DNA from: Craurococcus roseus
GTDB lineage: Bacteria; Pseudomonadota; Alphaproteobacteria; Acetobacterales; Acetobacteraceae
NCBI RefSeq assembly: GCF_039523795.1
Contig: NZ_BAAAFZ010000024.1
Location: 1-40,753, forward strand
DNA: 40,753 bases
Direction of reading: 5' to 3'
Positions 32,518 through 40,753 of this stretch are shown piece after piece. A program made the translations under genes and the position numbers. Position 1 is the stretch's first letter; every line of letters begins with the position of its first letter. The notes under the pieces are model-generated. The model had not been told where the DNA came from. It ran no database searches and saw only the letters and a program-made list of their open reading frames with translations.

Positions 32518-33402
32518 ATGATCATCCGGATGACCATCGCGGGCGCGCTCGTCCTTTCAGCGGGCGGCCTCGGCATCGCGTTCCTGGCGAGCAGGCCTGC
32601 CCCGGTGACGGTGGTCGAGGCGCCGCCCACGCCCACGCCCGAGCCGCCGGTCGCGCCCTCGGCCAAGGTCGCTTTGCTCGTGGCCGCGCGCCCGCTGTCC
32701 GCCGGCACCCTCGTAAAGGACGAGGACTTCGTGGTGCGCGAGGTGGCGCCCGGGAGCGTGCCCGAGGGAGGCATGCTCCAGTCCGAAGAGTCCAGGGTGG
32801 AGCTGCGCGGCGCCCTGCTCCGTCGCTACCTGGACGCTGGGGCCACCATCGTCAGCGGCGACGTGCTCCGCCCGCGCGACCGAGGCTTCCTGGCCGCGGT
32901 GCTGAGGCCGGGCCATCGCGCCATCGCAGTCGGCGTGAACGCCATCACCGGAGCCGCGGGCCTCATATGGCCCGGCGACCAAGTGGACCTGATCCTGACG
33001 CAAGAGATGGACGCCGCCTCCGCTCCCGTGTCCCGCCGCATCGTCGGTGAAACGGTGCTGAACAACGTCCGGGTCATCGCCGTGGACCAGCACTTCACCC
33101 AGGGCGCCTCGGCCGGGCTGTTGGCCACCGGCGGCAACAACCAGCGCGAGGTCGCAAGGACCGTCACGCTCGAAGTTCAACCCGATCAGGCGGAGCGCGT
33201 CGCCGTCGCGGAGCGCCTCGGCCGCCTTTCACTGACCGTTCGTTCCATGGAGCAATCGGCCGAGCAAGCGTCGCCCGACGCCGCTCCGACATCGATCTTC
33301 GGCGCAGATGTCTCACCGGCACTTTCTCGTTCTGGACCTGCTATTGGATCGCGAATTCGTGTTATTCAAGGTTCCGACTCTCAGGAGGTAACTTTCCGGT
33401 GA
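32518..33402 (+). CDS. cpaB: Flp pilus assembly protein CpaB (RcpC)
   Basis: This 294-aa periplasmic component of the Tad system has an N-terminal membrane anchor (MTIAGALVLSAGGLGIAFLA), a Pro-rich linker, a SAF domain at about residues 45-110 (LLVAARPLSAGTLVKDEDF), and the RcpC/CpaB core with RPGHRAIAVGVNAITGAAGL and WPGDQVDLILT. The core ends with VARTVTLEVQPDQAERVAVA. CpaB proteins are thought to modulate the secretin channel and bind peptidoglycan through SAF. The stop overlaps the cpaC GTG start (GTGA). The C-terminal 50 residues are polar and variable. Confidence 0.92.
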   Translation: MIIRMTIAGALVLSAGGLGIAFLASRPAPVTVVEAPPTPTPEPPVAPSAKVALLVAARPLSAGTLVKDEDFVVREVAPGSVPEGGMLQSEESRVELRGALLRRYLDAGATIVSGDVLRPRDRGFLAAVLRPGHRAIAVGVNAITGAAGLIWPGDQVDLILTQEMDAASAPVSRRIVGETVLNNVRVIAVDQHFTQGASAGLLATGGNNQREVARTVTLEVQPDQAERVAVAERLGRLSLTVRSMEQSAEQASPDAAPTSIFGADVSPALSRSGPAIGSRIRVIQGSDSQEVTFR

Positions 33403-34964
33403 TCAGGGCTCTTCCCCTCGCCTGCCTCGCCACGACGCTTGTCGCGGGCCAAGCGTCGGCCCAGGCCATCGGCGCCCCGCCGCTGCCTTCCCGGCCGGAC
33501 TCCCTTGCGCAAGCCGGAACCGTGCCGTTGCAATCGGCTCCGATGCCGCCCGGCGCCTTCCAGGCGACGCCATCCGCACCGTTGCCGGTGCTGATAGAAA
33601 CCGGCAGCGGCCGTCTCCTCACCCTTCCCGCGCCGGCTTCCACCGTGATCGCCGCCGATCCGAAGGTGGCGCGGGTTCAGCCGGCCTCGCCCACCAGCAT
33701 CTTCGTCATGGGCGTTTCTGCGGGCCGCACCACCATCATGACCACGGCCGAGGATGGCACGGCCATCGCGGAATACGCGGTAACGGTTCGGTCAGGAAAT
33801 CAAACAGAAGCCGCAGCGCAGCCCGGGGCGGCGCCATTGGCGCCAGCGAAGCCCGCGCGCCCGACGGCGGCGGCGCTCGAGGCCGCCTTGAAGCAGATGT
33901 CCCGCGGCGCCAGCGCTTTGCAGGTGCGTTCCGTGCCGAACGGTTACGTCCTCAGCGGAACGGTGGCGACAGCGGCGGAAGCCCAGCGCGTGGAGACCAT
34001 GGCGCGCGGCTTCTTGTCCGACGACCAGAAGATCCTGAACGAAGTCGAAATTCTATCCACCGTCCAGGTCAACCTGCGCGTCCGGGTGATGGAGATTTCG
34101 CGAGAGGTCACGCGCAACCTGGGCTTCAACTGGCAAGCGCTCGCGGCGACAGGAAACTTCGTCCTCGGCCTCAAGTCCGGCGCTTCGGCCGCCTACGCCG
34201 TCAACTCTATCCTTGCCGGTTCCACCTCCATCGGCGGCGCCCCGAATCGGTTCGCGGTGGGCGCCTCCAGCGCCGGTCGATACGATGTCAACTCCATCAT
34301 CGACGCGTTGGCGCAGGACCGGCTGGCGACCATCCTCGCCGAACCGAACCTGACGGCGCAGTCCGGTGAAACGGCGAGCTTCCTCGCGGGAGGCGAGTTC
34401 CCTGTCCCGGTGGGAGCGTCCCTCACGGGCACGATAACCATTCAGTTCAAGCAGTTCGGCGTCAGCTTGGCCTTTGTGCCCATCGTGCTCGGCCCCGACC
34501 GGGTAAACCTGCGCGTCCGGCCGGAGGTCAGCGAACTGACGGACAACGGCGCGGTCAACCTGCCACTCGCCGGCGGCACCGTCCGCATCCCGGCCTTGTC
34601 GGTTCGTCGCGCCGAAACGACCATCGAGCTCGGTAGCGGTCAGAGCTTCGCCATCGCCGGCCTGTTGCAGCGGTCCACCGCCCAAGTGGCGGACGGCATA
34701 GCCGGCGTGAGCGAAGTCCCGGTGCTGGGCGCGCTGTTCCGCTCCACCGCTTTCAGGCGGGCGGAAACCGAGTTGGTCATCATCGTCACACCTTACCTCG
34801 TACGACCCGTCTCCGACCCCCGCCTCCTCCAAGGGCCCACGGAAGGATTCAAGCCCGCGACCGACCTCGATCGGGTCTTGTTCATGCGCCAGACGGCGCG
34901 TGGCGGCGCTTTGGCGCGGCCAGCGACCGCCGTGCCGCAGGATTCTGGTTTCCTCCTGGAGTAG
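33399..34964 (+). CDS. cpaC: Tad secretin CpaC (RcpA)
   Basis: This 521-aa protein forms the outer-membrane channel for the pilus. It has a signal peptide (PLACLATTLVAGQASAQA) and a pilus-assembly N-domain with LLTLPAPASTVIAADPKVAR. A BON-like segment (LQVRSVPNGYVLSGTVATAA) precedes the secretin domain from about residue 225, with VNLRVRVMEISREVTRNLG, ILAEPNLTAQSGETASFLAG, GGEFPVPV, and the C-terminal signature VPVLGALFRSTAFRRAETEL. The GTG start at 33399 follows AGGAGGT at about 10 nt, one of the strongest ribosome binding sites in the window, and overlaps cpaB. No lipobox is present, so a separate pilotin may be needed; the small lipoprotein encoded next is a candidate. Confidence 0.95.
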   Translation: MIRALPLACLATTLVAGQASAQAIGAPPLPSRPDSLAQAGTVPLQSAPMPPGAFQATPSAPLPVLIETGSGRLLTLPAPASTVIAADPKVARVQPASPTSIFVMGVSAGRTTIMTTAEDGTAIAEYAVTVRSGNQTEAAAQPGAAPLAPAKPARPTAAALEAALKQMSRGASALQVRSVPNGYVLSGTVATAAEAQRVETMARGFLSDDQKILNEVEILSTVQVNLRVRVMEISREVTRNLGFNWQALAATGNFVLGLKSGASAAYAVNSILAGSTSIGGAPNRFAVGASSAGRYDVNSIIDALAQDRLATILAEPNLTAQSGETASFLAGGEFPVPVGASLTGTITIQFKQFGVSLAFVPIVLGPDRVNLRVRPEVSELTDNGAVNLPLAGGTVRIPALSVRRAETTIELGSGQSFAIAGLLQRSTAQVADGIAGVSEVPVLGALFRSTAFRRAETELVIIVTPYLVRPVSDPRLLQGPTEGFKPATDLDRVLFMRQTARGGALARPATAVPQDSGFLLE

Positions 34965-34972
34965 CCGCCGCC

Positions 34973-35281
34973 ATGCCACGTCCCCTCCGCACCTGCCTAC
35001 TGGCCGCAGCCGCTGCCGCGTCCCTAGCGGCTTGCACGGACGACCCGTTCGAGCGGCCCGGCACCGTCGCCCCGCGCGGCTTCAACGACGCCAACCTGCG
35101 CGCCATGGTCGTGGACCCCGCGCACCTGCGCCGCGGCGTGGAAGCGACCACCACCCGCGGCGACGCGGGAGCGAAGCCGGTTGACCTCCTCCGGAGCGGC
35201 AAGCGGCCGCCGCTCACGGGCAGCGGTTCCGCCCAGCCCGCGATCAACACCGGCATGGGAGGCTCGAATGGCGGCCAGTGA
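34973..35281 (+). CDS. small lipoprotein in the CpaD position of the Tad operon
   Basis: This is a 102-aa protein with a lipoprotein signal peptide ending in the lipobox LAAC (Cys near residue 22), followed by TDDPFERPGTVAPRGFNDAN and LRAMVVDPAHLRRGVEATTT. It sits between cpaC and cpaE, where other Tad loci encode the CpaD lipoprotein of over 200 aa, but it is too short and shows no clear CpaD similarity. The mature part contains DPFERPGTW-like sequence that I recall from unnamed lipoproteins in Tad clusters of related bacteria. It may act as a secretin pilotin or outer-membrane anchor (inference). Its stop overlaps the cpaE start by 14 nt. Confidence 0.8.
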   Translation: MPRPLRTCLLAAAAAASLAACTDDPFERPGTVAPRGFNDANLRAMVVDPAHLRRGVEATTTRGDAGAKPVDLLRSGKRPPLTGSGSAQPAINTGMGGSNGGQ

Positions 35282-36485
35282 CACCGTCGCCGCGTCGAGG
35301 CCCGCCGGCGCCGAGTCCTCGTCGGACCGCGTGCCGTTCCTCGCCTACATCAACGACGACGAGAGCGAGGCGACGCTCCGGATGGGCCTGTCCGACCACC
35401 TGGAGTCCATCGCGGTCCGCCGCGGCGGGATCCGGGCCGCCATCCGAGCCCTGGAGCGCGAGCGCACGCCGCGCGTGCTGGTCGTGGACCTCAGCGACGA
35501 GGACGACCCCGTCGGCGCCCTCGACGGCCTCGCGGCCGTTTGCGAGCCGGATGTGACGGTCCTCGCCATCGGCAACCAAGGCAACATCGAGTTCTACCGG
35601 GAGATCACCCGCGGGCTCGGCGTGTCCGAATACCTGACCAAGCCCCTCACCCGCGACAACGTCGCGCGGCTCTTCGGCGCGCGCGTTGCCGGCCTCGCCG
35701 AGCGCCCGTCGCAGCGCGCCGGGCACGTCGTGGCGGTGTGCGGCGTGCGCGGCGGCGTGGGCACCACCACGGTCGCGATCAACCTCGCGCTCCAGGTGGC
35801 GGAGCTCACGCGCAGCCACGTCGGCATCCTGGACCTCCACCTCCGCTCCGGGACCGCCGCCACCATGTTGAGCGCGCGGTGCTCCGCCGGCCTTCGCGTC
35901 GCGTTGGAGCAGGCCGACCGCGTCGACGCGCTGTTCGTGGACCGCGCCTCGGTGAAGATCTCGGACCGCGTGCGCCTCTTGGCGGCGGACGAAGGCCCCG
36001 AGGCCGACGTCGCGCCCACCGCCGAGGGCGTGACGCGCCTCCTCGAACTGCTGCGCACACGGTGCAACATCATCGTGGTCGACCTGCGCTACCCGCCGGG
36101 GCCGATGGAACGGCAGGTGCTCGCCGTCGCCCGGCAACGGGTGCTGGTGATGCGCCCCGACGTCGCCAGCGTGCGCGACGTGGCCGCGGCCAAGAAGCTC
36201 ATGGCGAAGATCCCGAATTCGGCGCCCGTGCTCACCGTGCTCAACCGGGCCGGGTCGCCGGGCGCGCTGAAGACGGCGATGGTCACGGAAGGCCTCGGCT
36301 TCGCGCCCGACGTCGTCGTCCCCGACCTGCCCAGGCACCTGCCCCGCGCCGCCAACCTCGGCCGGCCGGCGCTGAAGGACAGCCCCGCTCTGAGCCGCGC
36401 GCTTGCCCCGTTGTCGCAGGAGGTCGGCGGCACCCGCGCCGTCAAGGCGGGCTCCTGGTTGGACCGTTTCCGGAAAGGCAAGTGA
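35268..36485 (+). CDS. cpaE: Tad pilus localisation ATPase-like protein CpaE/TadZ
   Basis: This 405-aa protein positions the Tad machinery, typically at a cell pole. An N-terminal atypical receiver-like domain (residues about 20-140) is followed by a MinD/ParA-like domain with GVRGGVGTTTVAINLALQVA. The deviant Walker A normally reads KGGVGKT; here both lysines are lost (Arg and Thr), as is common in CpaE/TadZ, so it may bind but not hydrolyse ATP (inference). Further family landmarks are LDLHLRSGTAATML and DLRYPPGPMERQVLAVA. I chose the ATG at 35268, which overlaps the lipoprotein gene by 14 nt. The stop overlaps the cpaF start (TGATG). Confidence 0.93.
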   Translation: MAASDTVAASRPAGAESSSDRVPFLAYINDDESEATLRMGLSDHLESIAVRRGGIRAAIRALERERTPRVLVVDLSDEDDPVGALDGLAAVCEPDVTVLAIGNQGNIEFYREITRGLGVSEYLTKPLTRDNVARLFGARVAGLAERPSQRAGHVVAVCGVRGGVGTTTVAINLALQVAELTRSHVGILDLHLRSGTAATMLSARCSAGLRVALEQADRVDALFVDRASVKISDRVRLLAADEGPEADVAPTAEGVTRLLELLRTRCNIIVVDLRYPPGPMERQVLAVARQRVLVMRPDVASVRDVAAAKKLMAKIPNSAPVLTVLNRAGSPGALKTAMVTEGLGFAPDVVVPDLPRHLPRAANLGRPALKDSPALSRALAPLSQEVGGTRAVKAGSWLDRFRKGK

Positions 36486-37918
36486 TGAGCGTGTTCGGAC
36501 GCCGCACCGAAGCACCGCTTCCGCCGCCGCCCGCCGAGCCGGCGAAGGCGCTCGCGCAACCGCCCGCGCAAGGGGCGGAAGCAGGGGCCGCCCCCGTGCC
36601 GGCGCCGGCCCGGCCCGCCGCGCGGGGTCCCCGGCCTGAGCCGGAGGTGAAGATCGCCGAGAAGCAGCGCATGCTCACCAAGCTGCGTTCCGAGGTGATG
36701 GACCGCATCGACCCGGCGGTCGCCGCGGAACTGCCGCCGGAAGCGCTTCGCAAGCAGCTCGAAGCGGTGGTGCACGAGGTCGCCGAACGGGACCGGCTCC
36801 AGCTCACGGCGCGCGAGCAAGCGGAGCTCGCGGAGGAGCTGACGCAGGACATGGTGGGCTACGGCCCGCTCGACCCCTTGCTGAAGGACGAGTCCGTCAC
36901 CGAGATCATGGTGAACGGACCGAACGCGGTGTTCGTTGAGCGCGCCGGCCTGCTCTCCCAATGGCCGATCAAGTTCCGCAGCCCCGAGCAGGTGACCTCC
37001 ATCGCGCAGAAAATGGCGGCCGGCGTCGGCCGCCGCGTGGACGAGTCGAGCCCACTGGTCGACTGCCGCCTCCCCGACGGCAGCCGGGTGAACGCGGTGA
37101 TCCCGCCGCTCGCGATTGACGGCGCCGTCATCACCATCCGCAAATTCTCGAAGAAGAAGATCGACCTCGGCAAGATGGTGGAGTTCGGCTCCATCTCCGA
37201 GCAGATGCGCAAGGTGCTCGAGATCGCCGGGCGCTGCCGCCTGAACATCGTGATCTCCGGCGGCACCGGCTCGGGCAAGACCACCCTGATGAACGCGATC
37301 AGCCGCTCGATCGAGAACACGGAGCGCATCGTGACCATCGAGGACGCGGCGGAGTTGCAGCTCCAGCAGCCCCACGTCGTGCGCCTCGAGACCCGCCCGC
37401 CCAACCTCGAAGGCAAAGGCGAGGTCAACCAGCGCGACCTGATCAAGAACGCGCTCCGCATGCGGCCCGACCGCATCATCGTCGGCGAGGTGCGCGGCCC
37501 CGAGGCGCTGGACATGCTCCAGGCCATGAACACCGGCCACGACGGCTCCATCTGCACCGTCCACTCCAACACGCCGCGCGACGCCCTCACCCGCATCGAG
37601 AACCTGGTGATGATGGGCACCGCGTCCCTGCCGCCGCGCGCGGTGCGCATCCAGATCACCAACGCCGTGGACCTCATCGTCCAGATCCAGCGCATGCGCG
37701 ACGGCGGGCGCCGCATCACCCATGTCTCGGAGATCGTCGGCATGGAGGGCGATGTCGTCACCATGAACGACGTCTTCCTCTTCGAGTACACGGGCGACGA
37801 CTCCAAGGGCCGCATCCAGGGGCGCTGGGTTTCCAGCGGCATCCGCCCGGGATTCGCCGACAGGCTCGACTACTTCGGCCTGCAACCCGCCTGGATGGCG
37901 GCCGTCCAGGCGGAATGA
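36485..37918 (+). CDS. cpaF: Tad pilus secretion ATPase CpaF/TadA
   Basis: This 477-aa hexameric ATPase powers Flp pilus assembly, and retraction in some species. The N-terminal 50 residues are Pro/Ala-rich. The N-terminal domain includes DMVGYGPLDPLLKDESVTEI and MVNGPNAVFVE. The core has Walker A GGTGSGKTTLMNAIS, an Asp box TIEDAAELQLQQPHVVRLE, Walker B RMRPDRIIVGEVRGPEALDM, and the His box TGHDGSICTVHSNTPRDAL. All catalytic motifs are intact. The start overlaps cpaE by one base and the stop overlaps tadB by 4 nt (ATGA). Confidence 0.97.
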   Translation: MSVFGRRTEAPLPPPPAEPAKALAQPPAQGAEAGAAPVPAPARPAARGPRPEPEVKIAEKQRMLTKLRSEVMDRIDPAVAAELPPEALRKQLEAVVHEVAERDRLQLTAREQAELAEELTQDMVGYGPLDPLLKDESVTEIMVNGPNAVFVERAGLLSQWPIKFRSPEQVTSIAQKMAAGVGRRVDESSPLVDCRLPDGSRVNAVIPPLAIDGAVITIRKFSKKKIDLGKMVEFGSISEQMRKVLEIAGRCRLNIVISGGTGSGKTTLMNAISRSIENTERIVTIEDAAELQLQQPHVVRLETRPPNLEGKGEVNQRDLIKNALRMRPDRIIVGEVRGPEALDMLQAMNTGHDGSICTVHSNTPRDALTRIENLVMMGTASLPPRAVRIQITNAVDLIVQIQRMRDGGRRITHVSEIVGMEGDVVTMNDVFLFEYTGDDSKGRIQGRWVSSGIRPGFADRLDYFGLQPAWMAAVQAE

Positions 37919-38892
37919 CCATGCAGAACGGCAACCTCCTCGCCTTGTGCGTCTTCCTGCTCGTCTTCGCGTGCATCGCGTCCGCGATCATGGTGGTGCG
38001 CGGCGACTCCGACACCCGCCGCCTCGAAAGCCGGCTGCGCTCCGCCAACGCGGCCGCCGCCGCGTCGACGGGCGCCGCCGGCCCGAAGGTGCCCGCCCGG
38101 GACATCCGCCGCAGCGCGGGCGGGTCGCCCTTGGTCCGTGCGTTGGAGAAGTTGGGGCGATCCCGCCACGTGCCGAAGGAGCGCCGGATCGCGTGGCCGC
38201 TCGTCGTAGCGGCGGGCGTCGCAGCGGCTGCGGGTGGCAGCTACCTGGGCACCAAGCTGGTCGGCGCGGCGGCGGCGCCGGCCATTGGCCTGCTGGCGGC
38301 GCTGTTCTTCGTCCGGGTGCTGTTCCGCATGGAGCGCTCGCGCTACCAGAACATGCTCTTCCTCCAGGTGCCCGACGCCATGGGCCTGATCCTGCGCGCC
38401 ATCCGCGCCGGCCTGCCCATGGGCGAGGCGCTGGCGAACGTCGCGCGCGAGTTGCCGTCGCCCAGCCGGGAGGAGTTCGCGCAGGTGGTCGGCAACATCG
38501 GCATCGGCCAGTCCTTGGACACCGCGCTCCTCGGCCTGGCCGACAGGTCGGGCCTGACCGAATACTACTTCTTCGCCGTCACCGTCGGCCTCCAGGCGCA
38601 AACGGGCGGCAACCTCGGCGAAACCATCGACAATCTCGCCGACATGGTGCGCAAGCGCGTGGCCATGGTGGGGCGGGTCAAGGCGCTCACCGGCGAGGCG
38701 CGGGCTTCCGCGGTCATTCTCACGTCCCTCCCCTTCGCCATGGGCGCGCTGATCTCCGTGCTCGTGCCGGGCCACCTCACTCCGCTTTACCAAACCGATC
38801 TCGGCTTCCGGCTCCTGCTGATCGGTGGGGTGATGCTCGGCACCGGCGTGATGGCCATCCGCTGGCTGATATCGAACGCAGTGAAGGACTGA
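37915..38892 (+). CDS. tadB: Tad pilus platform protein TadB
   Basis: This 325-aa inner-membrane platform protein of the GspF (T2SSF) family has an N-terminal membrane segment (LLALCVFLLVFACIASAIMV), two central ones around residues 95-140, the cytosolic T2SSF domain with DAMGLILRAIRAGLPMGEAL and TGGNLGETIDNLADMVRKR, and C-terminal helices LLLIGGVMLGTGVMAIRWLI. It works with TadC and the CpaF ATPase. The ATG at 37915 overlaps the cpaF stop. Confidence 0.93.
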   Translation: MTMQNGNLLALCVFLLVFACIASAIMVVRGDSDTRRLESRLRSANAAAAASTGAAGPKVPARDIRRSAGGSPLVRALEKLGRSRHVPKERRIAWPLVVAAGVAAAAGGSYLGTKLVGAAAAPAIGLLAALFFVRVLFRMERSRYQNMLFLQVPDAMGLILRAIRAGLPMGEALANVARELPSPSREEFAQVVGNIGIGQSLDTALLGLADRSGLTEYYFFAVTVGLQAQTGGNLGETIDNLADMVRKRVAMVGRVKALTGEARASAVILTSLPFAMGALISVLVPGHLTPLYQTDLGFRLLLIGGVMLGTGVMAIRWLISNAVKD

Positions 38893-38900
38893 CCGCTCCC

Positions 38901-39836
38901 ATGGACCTGGAAGCTTCGGCCCTCGTCGTCGGCGCGGTGTGCGCGATGATCCTGGCGGCCGCCTGTGTGCTCCTCTACGGGGCGAAGTCCGAGCGCGACA
39001 TCATGGCCCGCATGCAGGGGACGTCGGCCGGGCCGGTGGCGCCCGCCACGGGAGGCGCGGCCCACCCGGCCGGTTCGGGCGCCCTGCTGGGCATCCTGAC
39101 GGGCTTGGGCGAGCGCCTCCGCCACAAGGCGATCATGTCCGAGAAGGACATCCTGAACCTCGAACGGTCGCTCATGGCGGCGGGCCTCAACCCGCGCAAC
39201 GCGGTGCCCTTGTTCCTCGGCGTGAAAGCGGCCCTCGTGGTGACGCTGCCCTTCTTGGGGTACGCCGCTGCCGCGTTCCACGGCACCGAGAACGATCTGG
39301 CCGTGGCCGGAGCGTGCGGGTTCGTCGGCCTCATGGCCCCGAACTGGATCCTCGGCTTCATGCGGAAACGCTACGTCAAGGCGCTCAACAAAGGCCTCCC
39401 GGACGCGATGGACATGCTCGTGGTCTGCGCCGAGGCCGGCCTCGGCCTGGACAGCGCGGTGGAGCGGGTCGCGCGCGAGATGGCCGGTTCCAACCAAGCG
39501 GTGTCGTCGGAGTTCGCGCTGCTCGCCCACGAACTGCGCGTGATGCCCGACCGCCGCCAAGCGCTGACCCGCTTGGCCGACAGGGCGCTGGTGGACCTGC
39601 TGAAGAGACTCGCGGCTACGCTCGGACAGACCTTCCGCTTCGGCACGCCTCTGGCTCAGGCGCTGCGCATCCTCGCGGCCGAAGCACGGCAGGACCGCAT
39701 CGTTCGCCTGGAGAACAAAGCGGCGCAGTTGCCCGCGCTGATGGTGCTGCCGCTGATCCTGTTCATCATGCCCGTTCTTTTCATCGTCCTGGTCGGGCCG
39801 GCGGCCATCACGCTCTCATCAGGTTTTGGAGGTTAG
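38901..39836 (+). CDS. tadC: Tad pilus platform protein TadC
   Basis: This is the second T2SSF-family inner-membrane component, 311 aa. It has an N-terminal membrane helix (ALVVGAVCAMILAAACVLL), a middle pair around residues 110-160, the T2SSF domain with LPDAMDMLVVCAEAGLGLDSA and GTPLAQALRILAAEARQ, and a C-terminal hydrophobic segment LPLILFIMPVLFIVLVGPAA. It starts 8 nt after tadB and ends 1 nt before the next ATG. Confidence 0.93.
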   Translation: MDLEASALVVGAVCAMILAAACVLLYGAKSERDIMARMQGTSAGPVAPATGGAAHPAGSGALLGILTGLGERLRHKAIMSEKDILNLERSLMAAGLNPRNAVPLFLGVKAALVVTLPFLGYAAAAFHGTENDLAVAGACGFVGLMAPNWILGFMRKRYVKALNKGLPDAMDMLVVCAEAGLGLDSAVERVAREMAGSNQAVSSEFALLAHELRVMPDRRQALTRLADRALVDLLKRLAATLGQTFRFGTPLAQALRILAAEARQDRIVRLENKAAQLPALMVLPLILFIMPVLFIVLVGPAAITLSSGFGG

Positions 39837-39837
39837 G

Positions 39838-40746
39838 ATGCCCCCGCTCACCGCACGCCTCGCGCGGGCATCGCTTGGCGCTCTTTTGCTCGGGTCCCTC
39901 GCCGGGTGCGCCGGCAGCGCCAGCAAGACCGGGGCCGACGTCGCGTCTCGCCTACGCATCGCGTCCGTCGCGGAAGCGTCGGGGCAAACCGAGGTTGCCA
40001 TGTCGGTGCTCGGTTCGCTCGCGAGCTCGGCGCCGGAAAACGTCGACGTGCAGGCGCGCTACGCCCGGGCGCTCGCCCGGGCCGGCAACATCCACGAGGC
40101 GGAAGGGGCTGTGTCGCAGGCGCTGCGCCGGAAGCCGGGCGACCCCGTGCTGCTGCTGGAACTCGGCCGGATCCGCCTCCTCGAAGGGAGGGCCGCCGAG
40201 GCCGCGGAGGCCTTCGCCGCGGTGAACGCGTCCCGTCCGCGGGAACTGGCGGCAACGCTCGGGCGCGGTATCGCCCAGGACCTGCTCGGCCAGCACGGCG
40301 AAGCGCAAGCCAGCTACCGGGCGGTGCTCGCGGCCGACCCGCAGAACCTGCCCGCGCTCAACAACCTGGCGCTCTCCATGGTCCTCGCCGGCGACGCGAG
40401 CGGGGCGGTGCCGATGCTGCAGCGCCTTGCAACCCGGAGCGACGCCCCGGCCAGGGTCCGGAACAACCTGTCCGTCGCGCAGGCCGCCGCGAACGACCAA
40501 GGCGGCGGCCTGACCCTCGCGGGCGCGGCGCCTCGCAGCCATGACCGAGGATCGCCGCAATCGGCACCGGCATTCACCGCCGCGGCGCCGACCCGAGGAA
40601 GGGTCGACGCCCACGCGGCTGCGTCGGCGAGTTCCGCCGCGAGCACGGCGCTTGCGGCCTTCACCGACGGCGTCGTGGCGATGGAGCCGATCCCGGACCA
40701 GCCCCGCCGCGCCAAGCCGACGCTTAAGGTGCCGGCCGAGCGTTGA
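39838..40746 (+). CDS. tadD: TadD-like TPR lipoprotein
   Basis: This 302-aa outer-membrane lipoprotein has a signal peptide with lipobox LAGC (Cys near residue 24) and tetratricopeptide repeats from about residue 40 to 200: ARYARALARAGNIHEAEGAV, ELGRIRLLEGRAAEAAEAF, and NLPALNNLALSMVLAGDASG. TadD proteins help assemble the secretin. The C-terminal 90 residues are Ala/Ser-rich and disordered. I chose the ATG at 39838, preceded by GGAGGTTAG (GGAGG about 5 nt upstream). It is the last full gene; further tad genes (tadE, tadF, tadG) would be expected beyond the window. Confidence 0.88.
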   Translation: MPPLTARLARASLGALLLGSLAGCAGSASKTGADVASRLRIASVAEASGQTEVAMSVLGSLASSAPENVDVQARYARALARAGNIHEAEGAVSQALRRKPGDPVLLLELGRIRLLEGRAAEAAEAFAAVNASRPRELAATLGRGIAQDLLGQHGEAQASYRAVLAADPQNLPALNNLALSMVLAGDASGAVPMLQRLATRSDAPARVRNNLSVAQAAANDQGGGLTLAGAAPRSHDRGSPQSAPAFTAAAPTRGRVDAHAAASASSAASTALAAFTDGVVAMEPIPDQPRRAKPTLKVPAER

Positions 40747-40753
40747 GCGGCGG

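Noticed and set aside
35268..36485. Loss of Walker A lysines in CpaE as evidence of inactivation
   Set aside because: Deviant Walker A motifs are common in CpaE/TadZ proteins, so it is a family trait rather than damage.
1..40753. CRISPR array, prophage, transposon or defence system
   Set aside because: No regular repeat-spacer pattern, transposase, integrase, restriction or phage structural gene was seen on either strand.

Overview
The window looks like chromosomal DNA of a high-GC (about 70% or more in genes) alphaproteobacterium, most likely a member of the Rhodospirillales and possibly the Acetobacteraceae. This is inferred from gene content: a PleD response regulator with the phosphoacceptor at D53, a PmtA-like methyltransferase, a pyrB plus degenerate dihydroorotase pair, a Cpa-type Tad pilus locus, and two relics of the TctC receptor family, which is expanded in such lineages. 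No phage, plasmid, CRISPR or transposase gene was seen.

Layout. 1-913: low-coding left edge with an eroded TctC receptor gene. 914-4420 (minus): guaB, rlmE and a ppx/gppA-family gene whose 3' end is obscured by an undetermined base at 3269. 4598-4668: tRNA-Gln(CTG), followed by a compositionally different stretch (about 60% GC) with an unidentified 229-aa gene. 5955-7125: a glutathione S-transferase (minus) and a small TM2-domain membrane protein (plus). 7170-11302 (minus): gatC-gatA-DUF1989-gatB, a translationally coupled transamidosome operon with an unexpected DUF1989 gene inside it. 11368-22724 (plus): ruvX, pyrB, a dihydroorotase-like pyrC lacking its metal-binding histidines, plsY, dprA, topA, rnr, an S41 protease and rpmG, mostly with overlapping or near-overlapping ends. 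22743-24107 (minus): pleD. 24251-24862: a PmtA-like methyltransferase. 24863-25285: a low-GC gap without recognised genes. 25286-27279 (minus): a frameshifted glutathione S-transferase and a serine-glyoxylate-type aminotransferase. 27415-28336: a second broken TctC gene with a C10 tract. 28414-31344: a large FAD/Fe-S dehydrogenase of the YdiJ type. 31345-31698: an AT-rich regulatory region with inverted repeats. 31699-40746: a Tad/Flp pilus operon (flp, cpaA, cpaB, cpaC, small lipoprotein, cpaE, cpaF, tadB, tadC, tadD-like).

How the genes work together. The first two thirds are housekeeping: GMP synthesis, rRNA methylation, Gln-tRNA/Asn-tRNA amidation, pyrimidine and phospholipid synthesis, DNA uptake and topology, RNA decay and c-di-GMP signalling. 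The last 9 kb encode the pilin, prepilin peptidase, secretin, ATPases and platform proteins of a Tad adhesion pilus. The points most worth a second look are the DUF1989 gene coupled to gatA, the histidine-less dihydroorotase, the hairpin separating the pilin gene from the rest of the Tad operon, the odd-composition block beside tRNA-Gln, and several single-base lesions that may be real decay or assembly error. I found no convincing wholly new multi-gene system.
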